From assembly GCF_014645815.1 (NCBI RefSeq), contig NZ_BMML01000006.1:461074-525073 (forward strand): a stretch of DNA of 64,000 bases, read 5' to 3'. A model generated the notes under the pieces. It saw only the letters and a program-made list of their open reading frames with translations. It made no database searches and was not told the origin of the DNA. The position numbers were made by a program, and so were the translations under genes. Source of the DNA: Streptomyces fuscichromogenes (GTDB lineage: Bacteria > Actinomycetota > Actinomycetes > Streptomycetales > Streptomycetaceae). The stretch's first letter is position 1. Each line of letters starts with the position of its first letter. Of this stretch, positions 1 to 8,659 are shown in pieces.

Positions 1-2
1 CC

Positions 3-269
3 GCCGAGGTCCTGACGTACCTCTTCGAGGAGGCCGGCGTGACCGCGATCGGGCACGAGCAGACCGACACCGACCCGGGACTTGCCACCTCCGCCGGGGA
101 CTTCGGCCTGGAGAGCTACGTGCTGGAACGGGACCGCTGGCAGATCGAGCTGATGGCCGACCTCGACCGGGTACCGGAGGCGGGCGCGCTGATCGTCGCC
201 ACCTGGCCCAAGCCGCAGGGCGGTTCGGGCTTCCCCGCCCGTGTCTTCGCCCTGCACCACGCGGACTGA
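3..269 (+). CDS. Cyclase-family (kynurenine formamidase-like) hydrolase, C-terminal part
   Basis: Only the last 88 residues are in the window; the gene begins upstream. The reading frame is open from base 3 and ends at TGA 267-269. Visible motifs are AIGHEQTDTDPG, followed by an IELMADLDRVPEAGALIVATWPKP-type tail, which is characteristic of the metal-dependent cyclase/formamidase superfamily (PF04199-type). These enzymes hydrolyse amides or lactones such as N-formylkynurenine; the substrate here cannot be told from the C-terminus. It lies upstream of and co-directional with the Lrp/AsnC gene, 80 bp apart, so it could be a target of that regulator. The family call is fairly safe; the function is open. 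Confidence 0.7.
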   Translation, partial: AEVLTYLFEEAGVTAIGHEQTDTDPGLATSAGDFGLESYVLERDRWQIELMADLDRVPEAGALIVATWPKPQGGSGFPARVFALHHAD

Positions 270-349
270 ACCTCCGTCGCACCACCAGCTCCGGCGGCCG
301 TCCTGACCCGGCCGCCGGAGCTTTCGCCCGCCAAGAAACGGACCGCGCC

Positions 350-787
350 ATGGACGCCATCGACGAGCAGATCATCACCGAACTCACCCGCAACGCCCGG
401 ATCTCGCACGCCGAGCTGGGCCAGCGGGTACGGCTGTCCCGCAACGCCGTGCGCCAGCGCGTCGAACGCCTGGAGCGGCAGGGGCACATCGGCGGCTACA
501 CGATCGTCCGCCCGTCCCAGGGGCCGGACCGCGCCATGGTGGCCGCGCACGTCCTGGTCTACCGCGAGGACCGGATGCGCGGCGGGGACGTGCTCGCCGC
601 CCTCAGACGCATCCCCGAGGTGGTCTCCTGCGACGTCCTCAGCGGCCAGTTCGACCTGCTGGTCAGCGTGGAGGCGGCCACCCTGGAACGCGTACAGGGC
701 ATCTGGGAGCAGATAGCCCAGATGCCCGGTGTACGGGACACGGTGACCGCGCTGGCGCTGTCCCGGGTGGTCAGCCGACCGCGGTGA
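350..787 (+). CDS. Lrp/AsnC-family transcriptional regulator
   Basis: 145-residue protein of normal Lrp/AsnC length. Residues 1-60 form the AsnC helix-turn-helix (DEQIITELTRNARIS, LSRNAVRQRVERLERQG), residues about 65-140 the RAM/AsnC ligand domain (MVAAHVLVYR, VSCDVLSGQFDLLVSVEA). Such proteins are oligomeric and usually respond to amino acids or related metabolites. The ATG at 350 follows the upstream hydrolase by 80 bp without a strong Shine-Dalgarno. Its 3' end overlaps the convergent aspartate ammonia-lyase gene by 17 bp, so the two transcripts can form antisense ends. Its position beside amino-acid catabolic genes suggests it senses a substrate or product of that pathway; this is inference. 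Confidence 0.92.
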   Translation: MDAIDEQIITELTRNARISHAELGQRVRLSRNAVRQRVERLERQGHIGGYTIVRPSQGPDRAMVAAHVLVYREDRMRGGDVLAALRRIPEVVSCDVLSGQFDLLVSVEAATLERVQGIWEQIAQMPGVRDTVTALALSRVVSRPR

Positions 788-2192
788 CCGCCATGAGGCG
801 CAGCGCGGTCTCGCGGTCCAGCAGCCCGCGCCGTACGACCACGTCGACCACGTCCGCCCCGGTCCGTGCCGCCTCCCGGGAGACGTCGGCGGCGGTCTCG
901 TGGCCGATGCGCGGAGCGAGCGCCGTCACCGCGCCGACCGTGCCGGCGCCGGTGCGGGCGAGGTGCTCCCGGTTGGCGGTGATGCCCGCCACGCACCGGG
1001 TGCGCAGCGCCTCGCAGCCGAGGGTCAGCCAGCCGATGTGCTGCAACAGCAGGTGCCCGATGAGCGGTTCGAACGCGTTGAGCTGCAACTGCCCGTTGTC
1101 GGCGGCCATGGTGATCGCGACGTCCGCGCCGGCGGTCGCGAACGCGATCTGGTTGACCATCTCGGGGATCACCGGGTTGACCTTGCCCGGCATCACCGAC
1201 GAACCGGCCTGCAGCGCGGGCAGGCTGATCTCGGCGAGGCCCGCGTGCGGCCCGCTGGCGAGCAGCCGCAGATCGCTGCACACCTTCGACAGCTTCACCG
1301 CCGTACGCTTCAGCACCCCCGACACCAGCAGGAAAACGCCGGTGTCCGAGGTGGCCTCCACCAGGTCGGCGGCGGGCGTGAGATCGAGTCCGGTCAGCGC
1401 CCGCAGATGCCGTACGGCCGCTGCCGCGTAACCCGGTTCGGCGGCGATGCCGGTGCCGATCGCGGTGGCGCCGAGGCTGGTCTCGGCCAGCAGCGGCAGG
1501 GTCTCGCCGATCCGCTGGACGTCCTCGGCGAGCGTGACGCCGAAGGCGGCGAACTCCCGGCCCAGCGTCATCGGCACGGCGTCCTGCAACTGGGTCCGGC
1601 CCACCTTCACGACGGTCGCGAACTCCTCGCCCTTGGCGGCGAACTCGGCCGACAACAAGGTGAGTTCGGCGGTCAGCCCGGTCAGGGCGGCGCTGGTCGC
1701 GATGCGCAGGGCGGTGGGGTAGGTGTCGTTCGTGGACTGGCAGCGGTTGACGTCGTCCAGCGGGTCGAGGTGCTCGTACCGCCCGCGCTCGTGGCCCAGG
1801 TGCTCCAGCGCGAGGTTCGCGATCACCTCGTTGGCGTTCATGTTGGTGCTGGTGCCCGCGCCGCCCTGGATGACGTCCACCCGGAACTGGTCGTGGTGCC
1901 GGCCCTCCGCGACGGCCCGGCAGGCCGCCGCGACGGCCCGCACCTTGTGCGGCTCCAGGACCCCGATCTCGCCGTTGGCGAGCGCCGCCGCGTGCTTCAC
2001 CTGGGCCAGCGCGCGGACGAGGTGCGGGTGGGCACCGACCGGCACCCCGCTGACCCGGAAGTTCTCCAGGGCCCGCGCGGTGTGCGCACCCCAGTACGCC
2101 TCGGCGGGCACCGGCACGTCCCCCAGCGCGTCGGACTCGATCCGGAACCCGGCGGCGGACCCGCCGGGCGTCCCCTCCTCCAACTCGCTCAC
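771..2192 (-). CDS. aspA: Aspartate ammonia-lyase (aspartase)
   Basis: 473-residue member of the fumarase/aspartase superfamily, which reversibly converts L-aspartate into fumarate and ammonia. Seen: the family signature GSSVMPGKVNP near residue 335 (flexible catalytic loop), a GAGTSTNMNANEVIAN stretch and the VGRTQLQDAVPMTLG motif. GTG at 2192 is chosen because it overlaps the upstream aldehyde dehydrogenase stop in a GTGA 4-base arrangement, implying translational coupling; the open frame extends further upstream but inside that gene. Length matches the family. Aspartase and fumarase class II are close relatives, and nitrosuccinate lyases also sit here, but the N-terminal and loop sequence fits aspartase best. 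Last gene of a three-gene minus-strand operon. Confidence 0.9.
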   Translation of the reverse strand: MSELEEGTPGGSAAGFRIESDALGDVPVPAEAYWGAHTARALENFRVSGVPVGAHPHLVRALAQVKHAAALANGEIGVLEPHKVRAVAAACRAVAEGRHHDQFRVDVIQGGAGTSTNMNANEVIANLALEHLGHERGRYEHLDPLDDVNRCQSTNDTYPTALRIATSAALTGLTAELTLLSAEFAAKGEEFATVVKVGRTQLQDAVPMTLGREFAAFGVTLAEDVQRIGETLPLLAETSLGATAIGTGIAAEPGYAAAAVRHLRALTGLDLTPAADLVEATSDTGVFLLVSGVLKRTAVKLSKVCSDLRLLASGPHAGLAEISLPALQAGSSVMPGKVNPVIPEMVNQIAFATAGADVAITMAADNGQLQLNAFEPLIGHLLLQHIGWLTLGCEALRTRCVAGITANREHLARTGAGTVGAVTALAPRIGHETAADVSREAARTGADVVDVVVRRGLLDRETALRLMAVTAVG

Positions 2193-3622
2193 GCGGGCTC
2201 CCTGTTGAGGCAGACCACCTTCGGCTGGGTCATCTCCTCGTAGGCGAAGCGCACGCCCTCGCGGCCCATGCTGCCGTACTTGAAGCCGCCGAACGGCATC
2301 GCGTCGAAGCGGTAGTCGGAGGAGTCGTTGACCATCACCCCACCGGCCTCCAGCAGTCGCGCCGCGGCCATCGCCCGGTCCAGCGAGCCGGTGAAGACGC
2401 CCGCGTGCAGACTGAAGTCGATCTCGTTGGCGCGCTCGACGGCCTCCTCGAAGGAGTCCACCGGCTGGACCACCACGACCGGCGCGAACGCCTCCTCGCG
2501 CCAGACCGCCGAGGTGCCCGGCACGTCCTCCAGCACGGTCGGCGCGTACACACCGCCGTCCCGCTCGTGCCCGCACAGCAGCCGGGCGCCCTCGGCGAGC
2601 GCGGCCTCGACCGTGGCCTCGGCGGCGACGGCCGCCGCCTCGCTGATCATCGGGCCGACGTCGGTGCGCACGTCCGCCGGGTCCCCGGCCCGCAGCCGCC
2701 TGGTCCGCTCGACGAAGGCGTCCCGGAACGCCTCGTACACCGCGCGCTCGACGAGGATGCGCTGGGTGCCGATGCAGTTCTGCCCGGCCGCCCAGAACGC
2801 CCCGGAGACGCACGCCTCCACGGCCGCGTCGAGGTCGGCGTCCGCGAGCACCAGGACGGGGGCGTTGCCGCCCAGGTCCATCGCCAGTTTCTTCAGGCCC
2901 GCCGTCCGGGCGATGGCCTCACCGGTGCGGAACCCGCCGGTGAAGGACACCATCCGCACGTCCGGCGCCGCCACCACGGCCGCGCCCAGCTCCGCGCCGC
3001 CGTTGACCACGGTCACCACCTCCTCCGGCAGCCCGGCCTCCACCAGCGTGTCGACCAGCCGCAGCGCGGACAGGGGGGTGAGCAGCGACGGTTTGAGGAC
3101 GACCGCGTTGCCGCCCGCGATCGCCGGGCCGAGCTTGTGCGCGACCAGGTTCAGCGGGTCGTTGTACGGCGTGACGGCCGCGATGACGCCCAGCGGCTCA
3201 CGGGTGAACCAGCCCGTCCGGCCCTCCGACCCCTCGTACGCGTCGAAGGGCACCACCTCGCCGGCGTTGCGGCGCGCCTCGGCGGCGGACAGCCGCAGGG
3301 TGTTGACCGCGCGGCCGGTCTCCTTGCGGGCCTGGACCAGCGTCTTGCCCGCCTCGGCGACGATCAGCCGGGCGAACGACTCGGCGCGCTCCTCGATCAG
3401 CCGGGCCGCGCCGTCCAGCACGGCCGCGCGGGCGGCGCGGGAGAGCCGGCGGGCCGTCTCCCGCCCGGCGCGGGCCCGCCGCAGCACGTCGGGCACCGCG
3501 GTGGCCGGGGTGACACAGACCGAGCCGATGATCTCGCCGGTGTAGGGGTTGCGCACCGGGGCCATGCCGTCGCCGACCTGCGCGGCGGAGGGAAGTGCGG
3601 TGCTCAGGGCGGTGTCAGCCAC
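2189..3622 (-). CDS. Aldehyde dehydrogenase, possibly for aspartate semialdehyde
   Basis: 477-residue NAD(P)-dependent aldehyde dehydrogenase. Seen: the cofactor and linker segment VTPYNDPLNLVAHKLGP, VVLKPSLLTPLSALRL, and the active-site cysteine in GQNCIGTQ near residue 280. The usual general-base motif ELGG reads MDLGGNAP here, with Asp instead of Glu. The GTG at 3622 has AGGAGG six bases upstream and overlaps the end of the homoserine dehydrogenase gene by 8 bp; a longer open frame exists but lacks this site. Placement between homoserine dehydrogenase and aspartase suggests the substrate is L-aspartate 4-semialdehyde, oxidised to aspartate (inference from context). The family resembles succinate-semialdehyde and phosphonoacetaldehyde dehydrogenases, so specificity is not settled. 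Confidence 0.88.
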   Translation of the reverse strand: MADTALSTALPSAAQVGDGMAPVRNPYTGEIIGSVCVTPATAVPDVLRRARAGRETARRLSRAARAAVLDGAARLIEERAESFARLIVAEAGKTLVQARKETGRAVNTLRLSAAEARRNAGEVVPFDAYEGSEGRTGWFTREPLGVIAAVTPYNDPLNLVAHKLGPAIAGGNAVVLKPSLLTPLSALRLVDTLVEAGLPEEVVTVVNGGAELGAAVVAAPDVRMVSFTGGFRTGEAIARTAGLKKLAMDLGGNAPVLVLADADLDAAVEACVSGAFWAAGQNCIGTQRILVERAVYEAFRDAFVERTRRLRAGDPADVRTDVGPMISEAAAVAAEATVEAALAEGARLLCGHERDGGVYAPTVLEDVPGTSAVWREEAFAPVVVVQPVDSFEEAVERANEIDFSLHAGVFTGSLDRAMAAARLLEAGGVMVNDSSDYRFDAMPFGGFKYGSMGREGVRFAYEEMTQPKVVCLNREPA

Positions 3623-4703
3623 GGTGGGCCTCCTGGAGGGACTTGGCACCGGCGACCGCGCGGCCGCTCTGCTCGTGGATGCCGATGACATCCGACAGCA
3701 GGGCGTACGCCGTCTCGACGCGTCCGGCGCCGGGTCCGCCGACCGTGACGGTGCCCAGCAGGTCGGTGTGGAAGGCGACGGTGTTGACCGGGCCGGTGAC
3801 CCCGGCGAGGGGGTGCCCGTCGGGCAGCGCGACCGGGGCGACCCGGGCCTCCACGGTGCCGTCCGGGCGTCGGGCGGCGGAGCCGACCAGCTTCCAGCGC
3901 AGCCCCTCGGCCGCGGCCCGCCGGACGTCCTCGGCGGTGAGCGCGGAGATGCCGGTGCAGGGCACGTCCGCGCGGGTCAGGCCGGCGCCCAGCACCTCGT
4001 TCGCGAGGATCATGACCTTGAGCTGGACGTCGTACCCCTCGATGTCGGCGGTCGGATCGGCCTCCGCGTATCCCAGGGCCTGGGCCTCGGCGACGGCGTC
4101 CGCGAAGGACAGGCCCGACTCCAGGCGGCCGAGGACGTAGTTGGAGGTGCCGTTCAGGACGCCCTCGAAGCCGGTCACGGCGAGCCCGCCGAACATCCGG
4201 CGGGCGGTGCGCAGGACGGGGGTGCCGGACATCACCGTGCCCTCGAACTCGAAGCACACGCCGTGCCGCCGGGCCAGCTCCCGCAGGGACCGGCAGTGCA
4301 GGGCGACCGGCCCCTTGTTGGTGGTGCACACGTGCTTGCCGGCCTCGATCGCCCACCGCACGTGCGACAGCGCGGGCTCGCCGTCCATGGGGTTGGTGAA
4401 GGTCGCCTCGGCCACGATGTCGGCGGGTACCTCACGGATCACCCACTCGTTGCGGGGCTCCGCGTCGCCGCCGTCCATGGCGGAGAAGTCCAGTTCCCCG
4501 GGGGCGACGGCGAGCAGCGGCGCCAGATCGATGCCGTCCCCGTCCGTGCGGACCAGCGATCCGGCCCGCAGGTCGGTGATGGCCACCACCCGCAGGGCGA
4601 AACCGAGTTCGGCCTCCAGGGCGTCTCCGCGGCCGGCGATCAGCTCGGCGAGCGCACGGTTCACGCCGCCGAATCCGATGAGCGCGAGGTCGTATCGGGT
4701 CAT
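3615..4703 (-). CDS. Homoserine dehydrogenase without ACT domain
   Basis: 362 residues. NAD(P) Rossmann start LALIGFGGVNRAL, then the catalytic region CTTNKGPVAL (conserved Lys), FEGTVMSGTPVL, LNGTSNYVLGRLE and the substrate signature EADPTADIEGYDVQLKV. It interconverts L-homoserine and L-aspartate 4-semialdehyde. The protein ends right after the catalytic domain; the C-terminal ACT domain that gives threonine feedback in the biosynthetic enzyme is absent. ATG at 4703 has GGAGG seven bases upstream. First gene of an operon with aldehyde dehydrogenase and aspartase, and divergent from an IclR regulator. The missing feedback domain and these neighbours fit a catabolic role, homoserine to aspartate to fumarate. 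Confidence 0.88.
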   Translation of the reverse strand: MTRYDLALIGFGGVNRALAELIAGRGDALEAELGFALRVVAITDLRAGSLVRTDGDGIDLAPLLAVAPGELDFSAMDGGDAEPRNEWVIREVPADIVAEATFTNPMDGEPALSHVRWAIEAGKHVCTTNKGPVALHCRSLRELARRHGVCFEFEGTVMSGTPVLRTARRMFGGLAVTGFEGVLNGTSNYVLGRLESGLSFADAVAEAQALGYAEADPTADIEGYDVQLKVMILANEVLGAGLTRADVPCTGISALTAEDVRRAAAEGLRWKLVGSAARRPDGTVEARVAPVALPDGHPLAGVTGPVNTVAFHTDLLGTVTVGGPGAGRVETAYALLSDVIGIHEQSGRAVAGAKSLQEAHRG

Positions 4704-4888
4704 CCGGTCCTCCTTCTCCAGCGGCGCCGCCCACCTGGCGGCCCGGCCACCCACAGCGTCGGACGCGGGCAGGTCAGTACGGCCATGCCGAAGCGACCGG
4801 ACCGACTGCCGAAACGCACAGTCCGCCGACCGTCCGTCCTGTCGCGTGCCCTGCCGTCGCCGCACCGGCCCACCGACCAGCGGCTCGC

Positions 4889-4894
4889 TATAGT
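4889..4894 (+). promoter_or_regulatory. Candidate -10 box of the IclR gene (leaderless transcript)
   Basis: TATAGT ends six bases before the GTG start at 4901, and no Shine-Dalgarno precedes that start. This spacing would put the transcription start at or next to the start codon, giving a leaderless mRNA, which is common in Streptomyces. No convincing -35 was seen. Confidence 0.4.
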
Positions 4895-4900
4895 GCGGGC

Positions 4901-5710
4901 GTGACGACGAACGGCCCCGCGCCCCGCCCGCCGGGCAGGGGGACAGCCTCCTCACTGCGCATGGCCCTGCGGATGGTCAACACGGTCCTGGACCGCGAGG
5001 TCTCCGGCCGTAACGGCTTCAACGTCAGCCGGCTCGCCGACGAGGTCGGCGTCGAGCGCAGCAAGGCGTCACGCACCACGCAGGACCTGTGCGACAAGGG
5101 CTTCCTGGAGCGCCGCGACGACTCGACGCTCCGGGCCGGCACCGCCTTCTTCACGACGGCCGCCTCCCTGCACCCCGGCCTGCTCGCCCGCAGCCGTCCG
5201 CTGCTGCGCCGCCTGGCCGTCGAGCACGGTGCCGGCGCACGGCTCTCCGTCCGCGACGGTGTCCAGGTCCGGCTGCTGCGCGCCGAGTCCGCCACGGGCT
5301 TCGGCCAGGAGTGGCAGGGCGTGGCGAGCCTCGTCACCCCGTGCTGGTGCACCGGTGCCGGCCGCGCACTCCTCCTCGACCACACCGCCGAGGAGATCAC
5401 CGCCCTGCTCGACGACTACGAGCTGATCGGCGTCGGCGGGCCGGACGCGGCCCATTCGGCGGGGGAGGTCACCGCCGCCAACGACCGCGACCGGCTGCGC
5501 GGCTTCGTCGCGGCGCACGGCGAGTTCGAGCACGGCGTCACCGAGTACGCCGTACCCGTACGTGACTCCGCCGGACACATCAGGGCCGCGGTGTCGGTCG
5601 TCGGCAGGCAGGAGGATCTGACGGTGCGCGAGCAGGCCGTCCACACGGACCTCACGGCCGCCGCGACCGCACTGGCGAGGTACGTCGACGGTGACACCGC
5701 ACCGCGCTGA
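4901..5710 (+). CDS. IclR-family transcriptional regulator
   Basis: 269 residues. N-terminal winged helix (residues 15-80: ALRMVNTVLDREVSGRNGFN, LADEVGVERSKASRTTQDL) and a C-terminal IclR effector domain (GVQVRLLRAES, GAGRALLLDHTAEEI, EYAVPVRDSAGHIRAAVSV). IclR proteins usually bind small catabolic intermediates and control adjacent operons. It is divergent from the homoserine dehydrogenase operon with 197 bp between the starts, the classic layout for a local regulator. The GTG at 4901 is preceded by TATAGT but no ribosome site, suggesting leaderless translation. Identity as IclR is firm; target operon is inference. Confidence 0.9.
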   Translation: MTTNGPAPRPPGRGTASSLRMALRMVNTVLDREVSGRNGFNVSRLADEVGVERSKASRTTQDLCDKGFLERRDDSTLRAGTAFFTTAASLHPGLLARSRPLLRRLAVEHGAGARLSVRDGVQVRLLRAESATGFGQEWQGVASLVTPCWCTGAGRALLLDHTAEEITALLDDYELIGVGGPDAAHSAGEVTAANDRDRLRGFVAAHGEFEHGVTEYAVPVRDSAGHIRAAVSVVGRQEDLTVREQAVHTDLTAAATALARYVDGDTAPR

Positions 5711-5769
5711 CAGCGCCGGGCCGCATCACCGCCGCACCTCGCCGACCTGGGCTTGCGCCATGAAGCCGG

Positions 5770-8487
5770 TCACTCGACGGTGGCCCTGCTCTGCACGAGA
5801 TACGCCGAGCCCGATGCGGGCCTGATCGTGGTGGAGTTCGTGCGCACCGTGGCGTTGCGGACCGTGAGGCCGGTCCTGGCGCTGATGGTGACCGAGGTCA
5901 GGGTGATCCCGGTGACCGGCCGTTCGGGCAGGCCGATGATCTGACCGGCCTCGCCGGCGCCGGTCGCGGTGATGCCGGAGATGGTGATGTCGTGGTAGTT
6001 CGGGGTGGTGCTGGTGATCGCCTGGGCGGCGTCGCCGTCCGCGGGGACCTTCGGGTAGTAGCCGACGACCTGGATGGGCGTGGCCACGTTCGTCATCGTG
6101 AGGTTCTTGTACGTGATGTCGCGGACCTCGCCGCCGCGGTCGCGGGCGGTCTTGATCCGTACGCCCGCGGTCGTGCCGTTCAGGGTGTTGTCATGGATGT
6201 TGATGTCGTAGACGCCGCCCGCGGTGTAGCTGCCGATGGACAGGCCGTGGCCGTGCAGGATGGTGCAGCCGCTCAGCGAGATGTCGTGGGCGGGCCCGCC
6301 CGACGGCGAGGAGTCGATGGCGATGTTGTCGTCGCCGTCGTCGATGGTGCTGTCGGTGACGGCGACACCGGACGACGACCAGACGTCGATCCCGTCGGTG
6401 TTGGGGGAGTCCGCCGGCGACGAGATCGTGATCCTGTCGAGGGCGGCGCCGGTGACCTTCTTCAGGGTGATGTGCACGTTGGGCGCGTTCTTCAGCGTGA
6501 TGCCGGTGATCCGCACGCCGGAGGCGTCGCCGATGTCGACCAGGCCGGGGCGGGACGACAGCGTCCTGCCCGCCGCCTTCTCGGACCTGGTCCGGGCCCA
6601 CCAGGGGGCACCCTGGCCGTCGATCGTGCCCGAGCCGGTGATGGCGAGGTTCTTCACGCCGGACGCGGACAGGAACGGGGCGAGCTTGGATCCCGAGGTG
6701 GCGTAGTCCGCGGCGTCCTGCGAGGCGAGCAGGGTCGCGCCGGAGTCGAGGGTGAAGGTGAGGCTGCCGCGCAGGGTCAGGGGGCCCGAGAGGTACTTGC
6801 CGCCGGTCAGTTCCACGGTGCCCTTGCCGGCGCAGGCGTCGATGGCCTTCTGCAGGGCGACGGTGTCCTTCGTCCGGCCGTCGGCCTTCGCTCCGTAGGC
6901 GGTGGGCTTGCAGACGGTGGCGGACGACGCGCTCGTCGTCGTACCGGATGAACCGGCGGCGGCGAGGGGGTTCCAGCCGTCCGAGCCGGCCAGGTACTTC
7001 TCCGGGGTGTAGTTCGCCGCCTGGGAGTCGGTCAGCTGGGGCCGGTTGGCGTTGACCGTCGCACCCGCGCCGGTGTTCCTGTACTCGCTGAAGCGGGCGT
7101 TCTTCCAGGTGGCGCCGGACATGTCGGTCCAGGGCTGCCCGGTCCGCACGAACGACCCGATGCTGGACTCGCGGTAGAGCACCTGGGCGTTCTGCCGCCA
7201 CGGGCGGCCGAGGCTGCTGGTGCCCGCGGCCCCGGCGCCGGTGATGTCCGACTTGTAGAAGAGGTATCCGTAGGTGCGGGTCGCCGGTGTGCTGGCGGCG
7301 GTGAGGAAGCCGCCGCTGCCCAGCTGGTGGATCTCGGAACGGTCGAAGACCGCGATGCCGCCGCCGAAGACGAAGTCGACGGTCCCGGCCACGTACGACT
7401 TCTGGAAGTAGGCCCGCGCGGAGTCGTTGAGCAGCAGGGTGTCCTGGTGGCCGAGGATCCGGACGTCCGTGAGGACCGCCCGGTCGGCGGACAGGCTGAG
7501 CGCCACCGCCTGGCCGGTGCTGTTGCTCCCGGTGTCGTAGTCGTTGGAGATGGTCAGGTTCGACGCCGCGAAGTCGTGCCCGTCGACGAACGCGGTGGCG
7601 CTGCCGGAGGTCCCGTACGTCGTCCCGTCCGCCTTCTCCGTGCCGGCCCCGTGGTTCTGCACGAGGACGACGTCGGCGGGGGCGGACCCGAGGCCCTTGA
7701 GCGTCACGTAGGGCTTGTCGGCGGGGACGGTGAAGACGCCCCGGTAGGTGCCCTTCCTGACGGCGATGGTCACCGGCGTGGTGTTGTTCACCGGGACCTT
7801 GTCGATCGCCGCCTGGACGGTGGTGACGTCACCGCTGCCGTCCGCGGCCACCGTGATGGTCCGTCCGGCGGACGCGGTGGCGGTGGCGGTCGCGGACGCG
7901 GTGGCGGAGGTGCCGCCGACCGGGTTCAGCTTCCAGAGCTTGTTGCTGTTGGCGGTGCAGGTCTCCTGGATGACGGCGGCGCCGGGCGCGGTGCTCGCCC
8001 CCTTGTCGCTGACGCACAGCCCGCTGTTGACGTTGACGATCTGGTACGTGCCGTTCCGCGACGCCTTCAACGTCCACTGCTGGTTGGTCTGGCCGCTCGC
8101 GCAGCCCCACTGCTGCAGCTGGGTGCCGACGGCCGTGGAGCCGCCCGGGACGTCGAGGCACATCCCGCCGGCGGACCTGACCGCGAACCTGCCGGAGCCC
8201 TGGTCGGCCAGCGTCCACCGCTGGTTGCTCTGCCCGCTCGCGCAGCCCCACTGCTGGATCCGCGCGCCGCTGACCGCACCGCCGCCGGTGACGTCCATGC
8301 ACAGACCGCTCCCGGCGACCGAGAGGGTGTAGGTGCCGGCCTGCGCCCCGGACGAGCCGCCGGTTCCCGAACCGACGGTGGCCGCCATCGCCACGCCGCC
8401 CGTGACGACGATGGCCGCGCCACCGGCCGCCGCGAGGTGCCACCTGGGGCGCCTGCTCCGGGCTCTTCTGCCCCGACTGGAATTCAT
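5770..8487 (-). CDS. Secreted ricin-lectin / pectinesterase / polygalacturonase fusion
   Basis: 905-residue exported enzyme. An Arg-rich n-region and hydrophobic stretch (residues 1-45) form the signal peptide. Residues about 48-175 carry three QxW-type ricin B lectin repeats (IQQWGCASGQSNQRW, LQQWGCASGQTNQQW, a final NKLWKLNP). Residues about 205-470 are a CE8 pectin methylesterase (TVQAAIDKVP, GHQDTLLL, TVDFVFGG, SLGRPWRQN). Residues about 520-905 are a GH28-type polygalacturonase (YGAKADG, NTDGID near 696, DDGDDNIAI, HGLSIGS, RIK). The combination would strip methyl esters from pectin and then cut the exposed polygalacturonate. ATG at 8487 follows AAAGGA. It is divergent from the sigma-pectate lyase fusion across 172 bp, suggesting shared control. 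Confidence 0.92.
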   Translation of the reverse strand: MNSSRGRRARSRRPRWHLAAAGGAAIVVTGGVAMAATVGSGTGGSSGAQAGTYTLSVAGSGLCMDVTGGGAVSGARIQQWGCASGQSNQRWTLADQGSGRFAVRSAGGMCLDVPGGSTAVGTQLQQWGCASGQTNQQWTLKASRNGTYQIVNVNSGLCVSDKGASTAPGAAVIQETCTANSNKLWKLNPVGGTSATASATATATASAGRTITVAADGSGDVTTVQAAIDKVPVNNTTPVTIAVRKGTYRGVFTVPADKPYVTLKGLGSAPADVVLVQNHGAGTEKADGTTYGTSGSATAFVDGHDFAASNLTISNDYDTGSNSTGQAVALSLSADRAVLTDVRILGHQDTLLLNDSARAYFQKSYVAGTVDFVFGGGIAVFDRSEIHQLGSGGFLTAASTPATRTYGYLFYKSDITGAGAAGTSSLGRPWRQNAQVLYRESSIGSFVRTGQPWTDMSGATWKNARFSEYRNTGAGATVNANRPQLTDSQAANYTPEKYLAGSDGWNPLAAAGSSGTTTSASSATVCKPTAYGAKADGRTKDTVALQKAIDACAGKGTVELTGGKYLSGPLTLRGSLTFTLDSGATLLASQDAADYATSGSKLAPFLSASGVKNLAITGSGTIDGQGAPWWARTRSEKAAGRTLSSRPGLVDIGDASGVRITGITLKNAPNVHITLKKVTGAALDRITISSPADSPNTDGIDVWSSSGVAVTDSTIDDGDDNIAIDSSPSGGPAHDISLSGCTILHGHGLSIGSYTAGGVYDINIHDNTLNGTTAGVRIKTARDRGGEVRDITYKNLTMTNVATPIQVVGYYPKVPADGDAAQAITSTTPNYHDITISGITATGAGEAGQIIGLPERPVTGITLTSVTISARTGLTVRNATVRTNSTTIRPASGSAYLVQSRATVE

Positions 8488-8659
8488 TGCGGTGTCGTTC
8501 CTTTCTCCGCTGTCCCTACGGAGACGGCCCACCCCGGCGGCCCATAACAGGTTCGGAGCCCTCGATTTCGCCGGATGTCGCGCCCTCGGGCCGCTTGGCC
8601 GGTCGACGCGGCCATGCCATCATGACCGCCTTCACCCGAGATCATTCTGCGAGGGCGCT

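Noticed and set aside
771..4703. Ectoine degradation cluster
   Set aside because: Aspartate-semialdehyde-type dehydrogenase and an AsnC regulator fit, but there is no ectoine hydrolase, deacetylase or diaminobutyrate transaminase, while homoserine dehydrogenase and aspartase are present.
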